Assembly: GCA_003517915.1 (NCBI GenBank)
Contig: DOZQ01000214.1
Location: 1-13,722 of the forward strand
Direction: 5' to 3'
DNA: 13,722 nt
Origin: Oscillospiraceae bacterium
GTDB taxonomy: Bacteria > Bacillota > Clostridia > Oscillospirales > Acutalibacteraceae
Numbering within the stretch: position 1 is the first letter of the stretch; each line of letters begins with the position of its first letter. The notes beneath the pieces are model-generated. The model searched no databases. It saw nothing but the letters and a program-made list of their open reading frames with translations, and had not been told where the DNA came from. Made by a program: the position numbers and the translations under genes. Of the stretch, positions 1 to 5,486 are shown piece after piece.

Positions 1-81
1 CATTCTACCTTCGGAGGCGTTTTTTGTCACCTTACACGCTTCTGCTTGTTCAACTCTCACCAGCACAGTTGGTGGTTTAAT
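1..81. other. Edge stretch beyond a deletion junction, no identified gene
   Basis: This stretch follows the aborted histidine-kinase start on the minus strand. A minus-strand frame starting with GTG at 60 stays open to the window edge for 20 codons, but it has no clear ribosome site and no family I recognise. A weak hairpin (CACCA/TGGTG arms, 58-74) is present. Because the kinase frame ends at 82, this DNA is probably foreign to the regulator operon and was joined to it by deletion or recombination. Confidence 0.3.
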
Positions 82-105
82 CTATTCAATTAAAAAAGGC
101 TTCAT
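82..105 (-). pseudogene. Aborted sensor histidine kinase start (7 codons)
   Basis: An ATG at 105-103 lies 2 nt beyond the response-regulator stop and is preceded by a strong AGGAGG (118-113) inside the end of that gene. This is the position and spacing expected for the partner sensor histidine kinase. The frame reads MKPFLIE and then TAG. A hydrophobic start such as MKPFLI is plausible for a kinase's first membrane segment, but everything after codon 7 is missing. I infer that a deletion or recombination cut the kinase gene here. Calling it a kinase rests on gene order only. Confidence 0.45.
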
Positions 106-107
106 AA

Positions 108-806
108 TCAAACCTCCTGATTAAAGCGGTAACCCACGCCCCTAACCGTTTGGATGTATTCAGGGCTGTCGGGCGCCGCCTCAATCTTTTTTCGGAGTTT
201 GCTGATAAATGACATGATATTGCTGTCATCATAAGCGTATTCATCATTCCAGACATGACTATATAATTGTTTTTTCGTGAATATCCTACCCCGATTTGCT
301 GCCAAAAAATGAAGCAAGTCAAATTCCTTTGCTGTTAGCTTAACGTCTATGTTATTGATGATAACCGTTCTGTTTTGAGCATCTATTATCATGTCGTTAA
401 ATATCATTTCACTTCCCGCTCCCGGCGCACCATAATTTAAGACGGTATTCCGTCGAATAAGCGAGCCGATGCGCGCAAGGAACTCTTTAATGCTAAAAGG
501 TTTTGTTAAGTAATCATCAGCACCTAATTCAAGTCCCTTTACTTTATCATTTTCTTCGCTTTTCGCCGTCAGCATTAGAATTGGAACATTGTCACGGCTC
601 CTTATCTGCTCTAAAAGGCTGAAACCATTTATATCCGGCAGCATAACATCAAGCACTACAAGGCAATATCCCCCTTGCTCAAAAATAGCCATACCGTTTG
701 AGCCGGTATTTGCTACCACAGATGGTAACCCGGCACTTGACAGGCATTTCTCAAGCAATCGGCACAATTCAATATCGTCGTCAATGATTAAAATTTTATG
801 CTTCAT
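108..806 (-). CDS. OmpR/PhoB-family response regulator (VanR-like)
   Basis: This is a cytoplasmic two-component response regulator that should bind DNA when phosphorylated. The receiver domain spans about residues 4-116, with the acidic pocket at D9-D10, the phospho-acceptor D53 in VLDVMLP, switch residue T80 and conserved K102 in the TKPF motif. A winged-helix domain covers about 135-230 and ends with the typical TVRGVGYRF. At 232 residues it is a complete family member. The start ATG overlaps the upstream HTH gene by 11 nt, which indicates translational coupling. Its normal partner kinase should follow directly but is reduced to seven codons, so this is now an orphan regulator. HTH plus regulator plus kinase is a common cargo arrangement in clostridial conjugative elements, where it often controls an ABC exporter; no such exporter is adjacent here. 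Confidence 0.93.
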   Translation of the reverse strand: MKHKILIIDDDIELCRLLEKCLSSAGLPSVVANTGSNGMAIFEQGGYCLVVLDVMLPDINGFSLLEQIRSRDNVPILMLTAKSEENDKVKGLELGADDYLTKPFSIKEFLARIGSLIRRNTVLNYGAPGAGSEMIFNDMIIDAQNRTVIINNIDVKLTAKEFDLLHFLAANRGRIFTKKQLYSHVWNDEYAYDDSNIMSFISKLRKKIEAAPDSPEYIQTVRGVGYRFNQEV

Positions 807-981
807 CTTCTCTTACCTCTTTTCTGCGTCCATCCTTAGGTTTTTCTGCATCTTTGGGAATCAGCCACATGCGACTAAACTGTACAACGCTGGGTATTCT
901 TTTTTCTTCACATAGCTTTTGAACACGCCGTTCGGAAATTCCCCATTTCTCGGCGGCTTCTTTTGCCCCAATATACTCCAT
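796..981 (-). CDS. Small excisionase/MerR-like helix-turn-helix protein
   Basis: A 61-residue protein that is essentially one DNA-binding domain. Residues 1-45 read as a helix-turn-helix of the excisionase/MerR-like type (EAAEKWGISERRVQKLCEE, then a beta-wing segment VVQFSRMWLIP), followed by a highly charged tail. The start at 981 has a good ribosome site (AAAGGTGA) 5 nt away. It overlaps the response regulator by 11 nt and shares its promoter. Proteins of this kind sit at the head of two-component cargo operons in Tn1549-like conjugative elements. Whether it acts as a directionality factor or a transcription regulator cannot be told from sequence. Confidence 0.8.
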   Translation of the reverse strand: MEYIGAKEAAEKWGISERRVQKLCEEKRIPSVVQFSRMWLIPKDAEKPKDGRRKEVREDEA

Positions 982-1008
982 ATGGTCTCACCTTTCTTTT
1001 CACTTGCC

Positions 1009-1037
1009 ATTATATACGGACGAACGAATAATATCAA
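1009..1037 (-). promoter_or_regulatory. Promoter of the HTH/response-regulator operon
   Basis: On the minus strand a -35 TTGATA (1037-1032) and a -10 TATAAT (1014-1009) are separated by exactly 17 bp. The -10 lies 27 bp before the start codon of the HTH gene. The spacer contains CGTTCGTCCG, a short near-direct repeat that could be read by the operon's own OmpR-type regulator, but that is a guess. Confidence 0.7.
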
Positions 1038-1182
1038 TGTAATAATTGTAAAACTTTTTTTGATTCACCCTCTTTCAGGCATTCCGATGGGGATAAGGAC
1101 TGAAGGGCAAAGCTTCGTAGCAAGCATAGGATGTGAGTACCCAGTTCCGCAAACCCTGCCAGATTTGTCTTGCTTGCTTCCA
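1038..1182. other. Intergenic stretch, probable conjugative-element leader DNA
   Basis: No convincing gene is seen here. An 8-bp inverted repeat (AGCAAGCA at 1119-1126, TGCTTGCT at 1171-1178) brackets a stretch just before the large hairpin at 1183. This kind of repeat-rich non-coding DNA is what one expects around an origin of transfer. Overlapping short frames exist on both strands but lack ribosome sites. Confidence 0.35.
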
Positions 1183-1230
1183 CCCCACAAAATCTGCGGA
1201 TTTTGCGGGGATCCCAGTTGTTGTGGAAAC
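1183..1230 (+). other. oriT: Candidate origin of transfer (oriT) hairpin
   Basis: A 12-nt arm (1183-1194, CCCCACAAAATC) pairs with 1199-1210 (GATTTTGCGGGG) across a 4-nt loop, with 11 of 12 positions paired. It is not followed by a T-run, so it is not a terminator. Directly after it comes ATCCCAGTTGTTGTGG. A GC-clamped hairpin followed by a short conserved unpaired stretch is the usual form of relaxase (MOB-P type) recognition and nicking sites. The surroundings are remnants of a Tn1549-like element, which carries such a relaxase. No relaxase or MobC gene survives nearby. The oriT call is inference from form and context. Confidence 0.5.
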
Positions 1231-1283
1231 TCCAAACCCCGAAAAGGAACGTAAAAGTAACGCAATCTCTGTGGCGCGTCAAG

Positions 1284-1400
1284 GGTCAATATATCATCAA
1301 TGCAGAGCGTTATTATGAACTTGATCCGATGACCGCACCCGTTGTCCTTGAAATCTTCACCCGCTATGCGGACGGTCAAACAGTAGCGGAAATTAGCAAT
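1284..1400 (+). pseudogene. Large serine recombinase fragment
   Basis: About 38 codons starting at 1284 read GQYIINAERYYELDP followed by a segment containing APVVLEIFTRYADG and TVAEI. This matches the start of the recombinase domain (the region after the catalytic resolvase domain) of large serine recombinases, which move clostridial conjugative elements. Such proteins are about 450-600 residues. Here both the catalytic N-terminus, including the active serine, and the zinc-ribbon/coiled-coil C-terminus are missing. The frame runs on into NVPKL and stops at 1415, and its upstream part reads through the oriT-like DNA. It cannot function and marks at least two breakpoints. Confidence 0.7.
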
Positions 1401-1415
1401 GTGCCGAAATTGTAG

Positions 1416-1543
1416 GAAAAATTGCAGGGAACGATATAAAGAGCGTTAAAAAGATATGAGAAGATACATAGAAGCGGTCTCTTACATAGGAGTTTGGAAA
1501 TCGCCTACTCCTACGATATTTTAAAATATAGGAGGTCACGTTT
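1416..1543. other. Short intergenic stretch with two palindromes
   Basis: No gene is seen. A 7-bp inverted repeat, TAGGAGT (1487-1493) and ACTCCTA (1507-1513), has a 13-nt loop. A perfect 14-bp palindrome, ATATTTTAAAATAT, lies at 1516-1529. Immediately after it comes a very strong ribosome site (AGGAGG, 1531-1536) for the ORF at 1544. The two palindromes may be regulatory sites or debris. Confidence 0.4.
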
Positions 1544-1732
1544 ATGCCGAATAATACGCTTGAACTTATCTCTGGGGCTTATACAGGTGTCCTTTGGGAA
1601 ACCCTTGAAGATGTCCTGACTAACGAGGATAGTCCCGCACATATTTATGATGTCGTATATTACCAATGCCAAGGAAGGCAGCGGCCTTATTCGTATCGGC
1701 AGCGCCATTGTGCCTTTCAAAAACGAGTTTAA
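1544..1732 (+). CDS. 62-residue hypothetical ORF, probably chimeric
   Basis: The ORF begins MPNNTLELISGAYTGVLWETLEDVLTNED by segments and has an excellent ribosome site (AGGAGG, 7 nt before ATG), so its first 30 or so residues probably belong to a real gene. I do not recognise the family. From about residue 33 the DNA instead matches a VirB4-type ATPase tail in a different frame (1623-1793), so the last 30 residues here are likely out-of-frame read-through. The simplest reading is that an unknown conjugative-element gene was fused by deletion to the end of virB4, leaving a chimeric product. Confidence 0.4.
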   Translation: MPNNTLELISGAYTGVLWETLEDVLTNEDSPAHIYDVVYYQCQGRQRPYSYRQRHCAFQKRV

Positions 1733-1793
1733 CCGTTCAACCGAGCTGTACCGCTTGATGAGTACAAAACCTAAAGAGACGATGATGAGCTGA
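1623..1793 (+). pseudogene. C-terminal remnant of a VirB4-type conjugation ATPase
   Basis: In this frame the peptide runs SYITNAKEGSGLIRIG, then SAIVPFKNEF, then STELYRLMSTKP, and ends with a stop at 1793. This resembles the extreme C-terminus of the VirB4-like transfer ATPases (CD1110 group) of Tn1549-type elements, which energise the mating-pair type IV secretion system. The Walker A and B domains and over 90% of the usual 750-800 residues are gone. There is no start codon with a ribosome site in this frame. The match probably begins near 1650. The tail is followed by a terminator and then the sortase gene. Confidence 0.6.
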
Positions 1794-1801
1794 TTTTTAC
1801 C

Positions 1802-1856
1802 AAAAGGATGACAGGCAGGCCGCAGATGAAACGGTCTGCCCGTTTCCTTTTATATA
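1802..1856 (+). terminator. Rho-independent terminator after the virB4 remnant
   Basis: A 9-bp stem (GGCAGGCCG at 1814-1822 with CGGTCTGCC at 1832-1840, one G-T pair) closes a 9-nt loop. AAAAGGA before it and TCCTTTT after it can extend the pairing, and the 3' side is T-rich. It begins 8 nt after the virB4-like stop and ends before the sortase ribosome site. Confidence 0.6.
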
Positions 1857-1874
1857 TGTAAATGGAGGTGGAGC

Positions 1875-2291
1875 ATGAAGAAACCACTTTTTATCCTATT
1901 GGCAGTAATTCTGACCGCCGCGCTGCTGCTCTCCGGCTATCAGCTTTGGCGATACTTTGCCGCAGAGAAAGAAAACGCGGAGCAATTTGACGAACTGACC
2001 GGACAAATCGAAGAACCGCCACAGACACCCATACCGGAGACTCCCGGCGAACCGCCGCCCACTACTCCGGAATGGACGGTATACGACCAATACGGCGCGT
2101 TGTTTGAGCAAAACCCCGACATGATAGGCTGGATCAAAATTGACGGCACGACCAACGACTATCCCGTTATGCAGACCCCGGACAGGCCGGGCTTTTACCT
2201 CAAGCGCAATTTTGAAAAGCAATACAGCGATTACGGAGTGCAAGAAGTTAGTGTCACGCAGTATTGTTGGTATAATTCCCTGCCCATTTGA
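1875..2291 (+). pseudogene. Class B sortase, truncated after its N-terminal half
   Basis: Residues 5-28 form a membrane anchor, followed by a proline-rich linker (about 46-66). The start of a class B sortase domain follows: WTVYDQYGALFEQNPDMIGW, then IDGTTNDYPVMQTPD, then FYLKRNFEKQYSDYG. Class B sortases are about 230-290 residues and carry the catalytic His, Cys and Arg further on. All three are missing because similarity ends near residue 121, and the last 17 residues look unrelated. The start ATG has a good site (GGAGGTGG). Sortase genes of this class are regular members of Tn1549-like elements, where they anchor surface proteins of the donor cell. The product here should be inactive. Confidence 0.75.
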
Positions 2292-2432
2292 GCGGTACAT
2301 GAAGCCCGATACCCCACGGCGCTGTTGCGGACTATCGGGTCACTTTGCCTTTGTAAAGCACCTTATATTCCTATATGTTGGTGTTTATGTTTTTGAAATT
2401 ACATATTCCGCCGTAGTATTGCAAAAAAGCGC
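2292..2432. other. Intergenic stretch between sortase remnant and tetR operon
   Basis: No gene is seen. A 7-bp inverted repeat (CCCGATA near 2307 and TATCGGG near 2334) with a 21-nt loop lies here without a T-run. The plus-strand frame with ERYMKPDTPRR could be the tail of another element gene, but I cannot name it. This is where the element debris ends and the more GC-rich chromosomal operon begins. Confidence 0.3.
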
Positions 2433-2461
2433 TTGATAAGCTAACGTTTATTAGCTATAAT
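2433..2461 (+). promoter_or_regulatory. Promoter of the tetR-hydrolase operon
   Basis: A -35 TTGATA (2433-2438) and a perfect -10 TATAAT (2456-2461) are separated by exactly 17 bp. The spacer is occupied almost completely by the first TetR operator candidate (2440-2455), so bound repressor would block RNA polymerase directly. The start codon of the regulator gene follows 38 bp after the -10. Confidence 0.85.
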
Positions 2462-2480
2462 AAAGCTAACGAACATTAGC
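2440..2480 (+). promoter_or_regulatory. Twin TetR operators (autoregulation)
   Basis: Two 16-bp sites share the form GCTAACG-N4-TTAGC: GCTAACGTTTATTAGC at 2440-2455 and GCTAACGAACATTAGC at 2465-2480. Each has perfect GCTAA/TTAGC arms around a 6-bp centre. They lie 25 bp apart start to start, one inside the promoter spacer and one just after the -10. In addition TTGATAAGCTAA (2433-2444) and TTAGCTTATCAA (2476-2487) form a perfect 12-bp inverted repeat that encloses the whole promoter. The likely ligand is the product of the adjacent tetR-type gene. Confidence 0.8.
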
Positions 2481-2499
2481 TTATCAAGGAGAGAACGCC

Positions 2500-3135
2500 A
2501 TGACTCAACAAATCAGCCCGACAAAACAGCGCATTTTATCCGAAGCTCTGACGCTGTTCGCGGTAAAGGGCTACGAACCGGTCACGGTAGCTGCAATTGC
2601 GGAGGCGGTGGGGATAAAGGCCCCGTCGCTGTATAAGCATTACAAAAGCAAGCGGGATATCTTCGATGCAATACTCACGGAAATGAAGACCCGGTATCAA
2701 AGGCAGGCGGCGTCCATGCAGATGAACGGCACCGACGCGGCGCGGGACACGCCTCTGTTTGCGGATATCGGGGAGGAATCGCTTATCGAGATGAGCAAGG
2801 GCCTGTTTCTCTACTTCCTGCATGATGACTTCGCGTGCAAGTTCCGCAAGATGTTGACGGTGGAGCAGTATCAAAACGCCGGGCTTTCCGCGCTTTATAC
2901 AAAGCAATACTTCGATGACCCGATTGATTATCAAAGCATGTTGTTCGGACTTCTGGGCAAGACAGATACGCTTGTTGCGGAGAACGCGAGAATCATGGCA
3001 CTGCAATTCTATGCTCCGGTTTTCCTGCTTCTGACGCTGTGCGACCGCCACCCGAATCGGGAGGAAGAAGCCCTGCGGCTGATAGAGCAGCATGTGCGGC
3101 AATTCGCCCGGCTTTATCAGGGAGAACGATCATGA
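2500..3135 (+). CDS. TetR/AcrR-family transcriptional repressor
   Basis: A 211-residue one-component regulator. The N-terminal TetR HTH covers about residues 9-58 with the family signature VAAIAEAVGIKAPSLYKHY and KSKRDIFDAI. The rest is a helical ligand-binding/dimerisation domain without a recognisable ligand. The ATG has AAGGAG 8 nt upstream. It is the first gene of a tight plus-strand run and its stop overlaps the next gene's ATG (ATGA). Two palindromic operators cover its promoter, so it very probably represses itself and the downstream hydrolase and membrane-protein genes until an inducer, perhaps a lipophilic toxic compound or lipid, is bound. The inducer is not predictable. Confidence 0.9.
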   Translation: MTQQISPTKQRILSEALTLFAVKGYEPVTVAAIAEAVGIKAPSLYKHYKSKRDIFDAILTEMKTRYQRQAASMQMNGTDAARDTPLFADIGEESLIEMSKGLFLYFLHDDFACKFRKMLTVEQYQNAGLSALYTKQYFDDPIDYQSMLFGLLGKTDTLVAENARIMALQFYAPVFLLLTLCDRHPNREEEALRLIEQHVRQFARLYQGERS

Positions 3136-4061
3136 GAGTAAAAACCGGTAAAAGGAAAAAAAGAATAATAATTCTGCTTGCCATCGTATCGGTGATTGCT
3201 GTTTTCTTTATCGTGCAATATATACTTTGCTCCAATGCGGTGAAGGCGGGATACGCGCGGCTCGAGACATACAACCACAAGGAGATTAAGTTGAGCTATG
3301 GCACTATGACCTATGTGGACGAGGGTAGCGGAGACGTGATTCTGTCCGTCCACGGGATGAGCGGCGGGTACGACCAAGCCTTTGACACGGTTGCGAACAG
3401 GGTCGGCACGAACCGCGTGATTGCCCCCTCGCGTTTTGGCTATCTGGGCAGCGACGTTCCCGAAGCCCCGTCGCCCAAACAGCAGGCCAAGGCTTTTGTG
3501 GAGCTGTTAGACCTGCTGGGCATAGAAAAGGTGCATTTGCTGGCAACGTCGGCGGGCGGCACGGTCGCCATCCGTTTTGCGCTGGATTATCCCGAACGGA
3601 CAAACGGTCTGATACTGTATTCCTCCGCCGCACCGCTGACGGCTAAGCCCGAAAGCTACGCGGAGTACGCGGGGCCGCCGGAATTCCTTTGCAGCAACTT
3701 CGGAATGTGGCTTTTGAGCCCGTTCTTTGAGCCGATCATGGGGATGGAATCAGATGTTATTCATACGATGCTGCCTGTCAGTGAACGGCGCGAGGGCATG
3801 ATACTGGACGCGAGGCAGGTAAACCCCGATATGGCGCGGAACTTTGACGAATACGACATCGAAAGCCTGCAAGTGCCAACGCTGATATTTCACGCGAAGG
3901 ACGACAAGATGGCTGATTATACGCTGATGGAGCAGGCGGCCGGACGTTTCCCCTACAGCACGTTCATATCATTTGGCACCGGCGGGCATCTGATGAGCGG
4001 ACATGGCGGCGAGATAGACAACGCTCTAGACGCGTTTATTGAAGGGAGCTATAGCTCATGA
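3132..4061 (+). CDS. Membrane-anchored alpha/beta hydrolase
   Basis: A 309-residue alpha/beta-hydrolase-fold protein. A positively charged N-terminus (RVKTGKRKKR) and a membrane segment at about residues 11-32 suggest anchoring with the enzyme domain outside. The oxyanion region is SVHGMSGG (72-79). The nucleophile elbow is A-T-S140-A-G-G, which departs from the strict GxSxG by an alanine in the first position. The acid is probably D257 or D258 (HAKDDK) and the base H286 (GTGGHLM). I chose the ATG at 3132, which overlaps the tetR stop by 4 nt and has GGGAG 8 nt upstream; an earlier in-frame start at 3039 lies inside tetR and has no support. The substrate is unknown; an ester or lipid is plausible. 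It is coupled to the DUF998 gene by another ATGA overlap. Confidence 0.88.
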   Translation: MRVKTGKRKKRIIILLAIVSVIAVFFIVQYILCSNAVKAGYARLETYNHKEIKLSYGTMTYVDEGSGDVILSVHGMSGGYDQAFDTVANRVGTNRVIAPSRFGYLGSDVPEAPSPKQQAKAFVELLDLLGIEKVHLLATSAGGTVAIRFALDYPERTNGLILYSSAAPLTAKPESYAEYAGPPEFLCSNFGMWLLSPFFEPIMGMESDVIHTMLPVSERREGMILDARQVNPDMARNFDEYDIESLQVPTLIFHAKDDKMADYTLMEQAAGRFPYSTFISFGTGGHLMSGHGGEIDNALDAFIEGSYSS

Positions 4062-4693
4062 CTACACAAATAAGAAACCGAACTCAATGGTTTGTGCTAA
4101 CATTAGGGATTGCAGCAACAATATTCTACTTCCTGCACGTCATAATCGGGAGCATGAATTACCCGGGCTATGACCCGCTGACACAGGCTGTCAGCGATCT
4201 CACTGCCGCGGCTGCGCCGTCACGGGAGATCGCGTCTGCGTTCACGCACGTAAGCGGCATATGCACCGTCGCGCTGTGCGTACTGCTCTGCGTATATTAT
4301 CAAGGAAAGGTCAACAGGCCGTTCCGCTTGGGCGTTTATCTGTTTGCCGTCATGCACGGTGTGTCCGCCGTCGGCTATACATTGTTCCCGCTGTCTGGCG
4401 GCAAAACGGCATCGTTTCAGGACACCATGCATATTGTTGTGACTGCGCTGGTCGTTGTGCTGTCCATCGCGTCCATGATTTTGATAGCGGTCGGCAGCTT
4501 CAAGCGAAGGACACAACGTATATTCGGTATAGTAACGCTTGCGGCACTGGCGTTGATGTTTATCGGTTCAATCGGCACAGGAGCATTACCGGCATATTTC
4601 GGAGTGGCGGAGCGGTTCAGCGTTTACTCTGTTACGTTGTACAGCGCAGTGCTGGCAGTGTTTGCGTTTGCGGTGCGGCCGAGGGAAGGATGA
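4058..4693 (+). CDS. DUF998 family integral membrane protein
   Basis: A 211-residue protein with about six membrane segments (near 12-30, 62-80, 92-110, 126-146, 155-174 and 188-206). Family-like features are a polar loop after the first helix (NYPGYDPLTQAVSDLTA, 34-50) with PSR next to it, FPLSGG followed by QDTMH (110-125), and the final ERFSVYSVTLY helix. Members are uncharacterised membrane proteins often found next to hydrolases or TetR regulators. Start and stop are tightly packed: ATGA overlap with the hydrolase gene and direct abutment to the next gene. A role in membrane lipid handling together with the hydrolase is possible but not shown by the sequence. Confidence 0.8.
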   Translation: MTTQIRNRTQWFVLTLGIAATIFYFLHVIIGSMNYPGYDPLTQAVSDLTAAAAPSREIASAFTHVSGICTVALCVLLCVYYQGKVNRPFRLGVYLFAVMHGVSAVGYTLFPLSGGKTASFQDTMHIVVTALVVVLSIASMILIAVGSFKRRTQRIFGIVTLAALALMFIGSIGTGALPAYFGVAERFSVYSVTLYSAVLAVFAFAVRPREG

Positions 4694-5353
4694 TTGCGCT
4701 TGACAGAAGTGATATTCGGCTGGCTGGGACTGCTGGGCGGGCTGCTCACCGCCTGCGGCGACTTGTTGCTTGATCTCAAGGGACGCGATAACAAGAAGCT
4801 GGGCAAGCATGGATATATCGAAAGCGCATGGGAAACTATGCCGGCATGGCGGTTCAAGCTGTCCCTGCTGCTTGCCGCCGCCGGGGTGCCGCTGTACTTC
4901 CTGGGAATCAGCTCGCTGGCTATGCAGATGACGAATACAGCGTTCGCGCTGGCCTTTTGGATAGTCATGCTGGTGGGCGCGACGGGTGGTTTTTTTATCC
5001 ACGCGCTGCTATGCATATATCCTCTTCTCTACAGGAAGCTGCGTAACCGTCTGTCGTTCGACGAGACAGAAGCCGTCCTTAATGTGGGCTATGACGCCGC
5101 GAAAATACCGTTCTTCATTCAATTCAGCCTGCTGGTTTTCGGAAGCTCCGTGATGGTTATCATAGCGGTAACAATGGGGTATCTGCCGCTGCCTGTTTGG
5201 GCGATAGTTTTCACGCCGCTGTGTCTGATGGTTGTAGGTGTTCTTTTTAGAGTAATAAAGAGGGATTGGTTCTGCGACTTGCCCGGTATCATCATGCCAA
5301 GCTTGGGACTGGGCTTGCTTGGGTTGATGGCAGTTGTGAATGCCGGATTATAG
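4694..5353 (+). CDS. Integral membrane protein, DUF6796-like
   Basis: A 219-residue protein with about six membrane helices (near 7-27, 54-74, 83-108, 137-160, 166-186 and 197-216). Noticeable features are GDLLLDLKG (22-30) after the first helix, WETMPAWR (46-53), GGFFIHA (98-104), a long acidic loop with SFDETEAV (121-128) and LPGIIMPSLG (196-205). This arrangement recalls the uncharacterised DUF6796 family, a call made from memory of family features. There is no ATG: a TTG lies directly after the previous stop (4694). A second in-frame TTG at 4700 is a better distance from the GGAAGGA ribosome site, so the true start may be two codons later. It is part of the tetR operon. Confidence 0.75.
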   Translation: MRLTEVIFGWLGLLGGLLTACGDLLLDLKGRDNKKLGKHGYIESAWETMPAWRFKLSLLLAAAGVPLYFLGISSLAMQMTNTAFALAFWIVMLVGATGGFFIHALLCIYPLLYRKLRNRLSFDETEAVLNVGYDAAKIPFFIQFSLLVFGSSVMVIIAVTMGYLPLPVWAIVFTPLCLMVVGVLFRVIKRDWFCDLPGIIMPSLGLGLLGLMAVVNAGL

Positions 5354-5363
5354 GTGATGTGTA

Positions 5364-5468
5364 ATGAATATCTACGACATTGAACTAAACAACGATATGA
5401 AGAGCATTCCCGAAAGAAAGCGGTACATAGAATCGCTTATAGCGCAGGCAAACAAGCCGGAAGTATAG
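5364..5468 (+). CDS. 34-residue small ORF in the tetR operon
   Basis: An ATG 10 nt after the previous stop, preceded by AGGTGAT at suitable distance, opens a 34-codon frame that begins MNIYDIELNN and ends ANKPEV. The next gene starts 18 nt later. The product is hydrophilic and probably helical over SIPERKRYIESLIAQA. The first six residues equal the usual start of clostridial glutathione peroxidases, but the rest does not fit that family, so it may be a deletion-fused remnant. It could also be a genuine small protein. I cannot assign a function. Confidence 0.45.
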   Translation: MNIYDIELNNDMKSIPERKRYIESLIAQANKPEV

Positions 5469-5486
5469 AATGTGAGGAACATCGAC

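Noticed and set aside
589..915. Plus-strand frame of 108 codons
   Set aside because: It is antisense to the response regulator and the HTH gene, has no ribosome site and shows no family features.
919..1254. Plus-strand frame of 111 codons across the oriT-like hairpin
   Set aside because: It starts antisense to the HTH gene and reads through a promoter and a hairpin. The peptide has no family resemblance; DNA structure explains the region better.
1896..2300. Minus-strand frames opposite the sortase
   Set aside because: The plus strand clearly encodes a membrane anchor and sortase start with a good ribosome site; the minus frames are shadows.
2307..2341. CCCGATA/TATCGGG inverted repeat as terminator of the sortase remnant
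   Set aside because: The loop is 21 nt and no T-run follows; it may be chance.
3304..3633. Arginine/proline-rich minus-strand frame
   Set aside because: Antisense of the GC-rich hydrolase gene; its composition is typical of a shadow frame and there is no start signal.
4586..5016. Two minus-strand frames of 130-138 codons
   Set aside because: They lie opposite the DUF998 and DUF6796-like genes and have no ribosome site or membrane pattern of their own.
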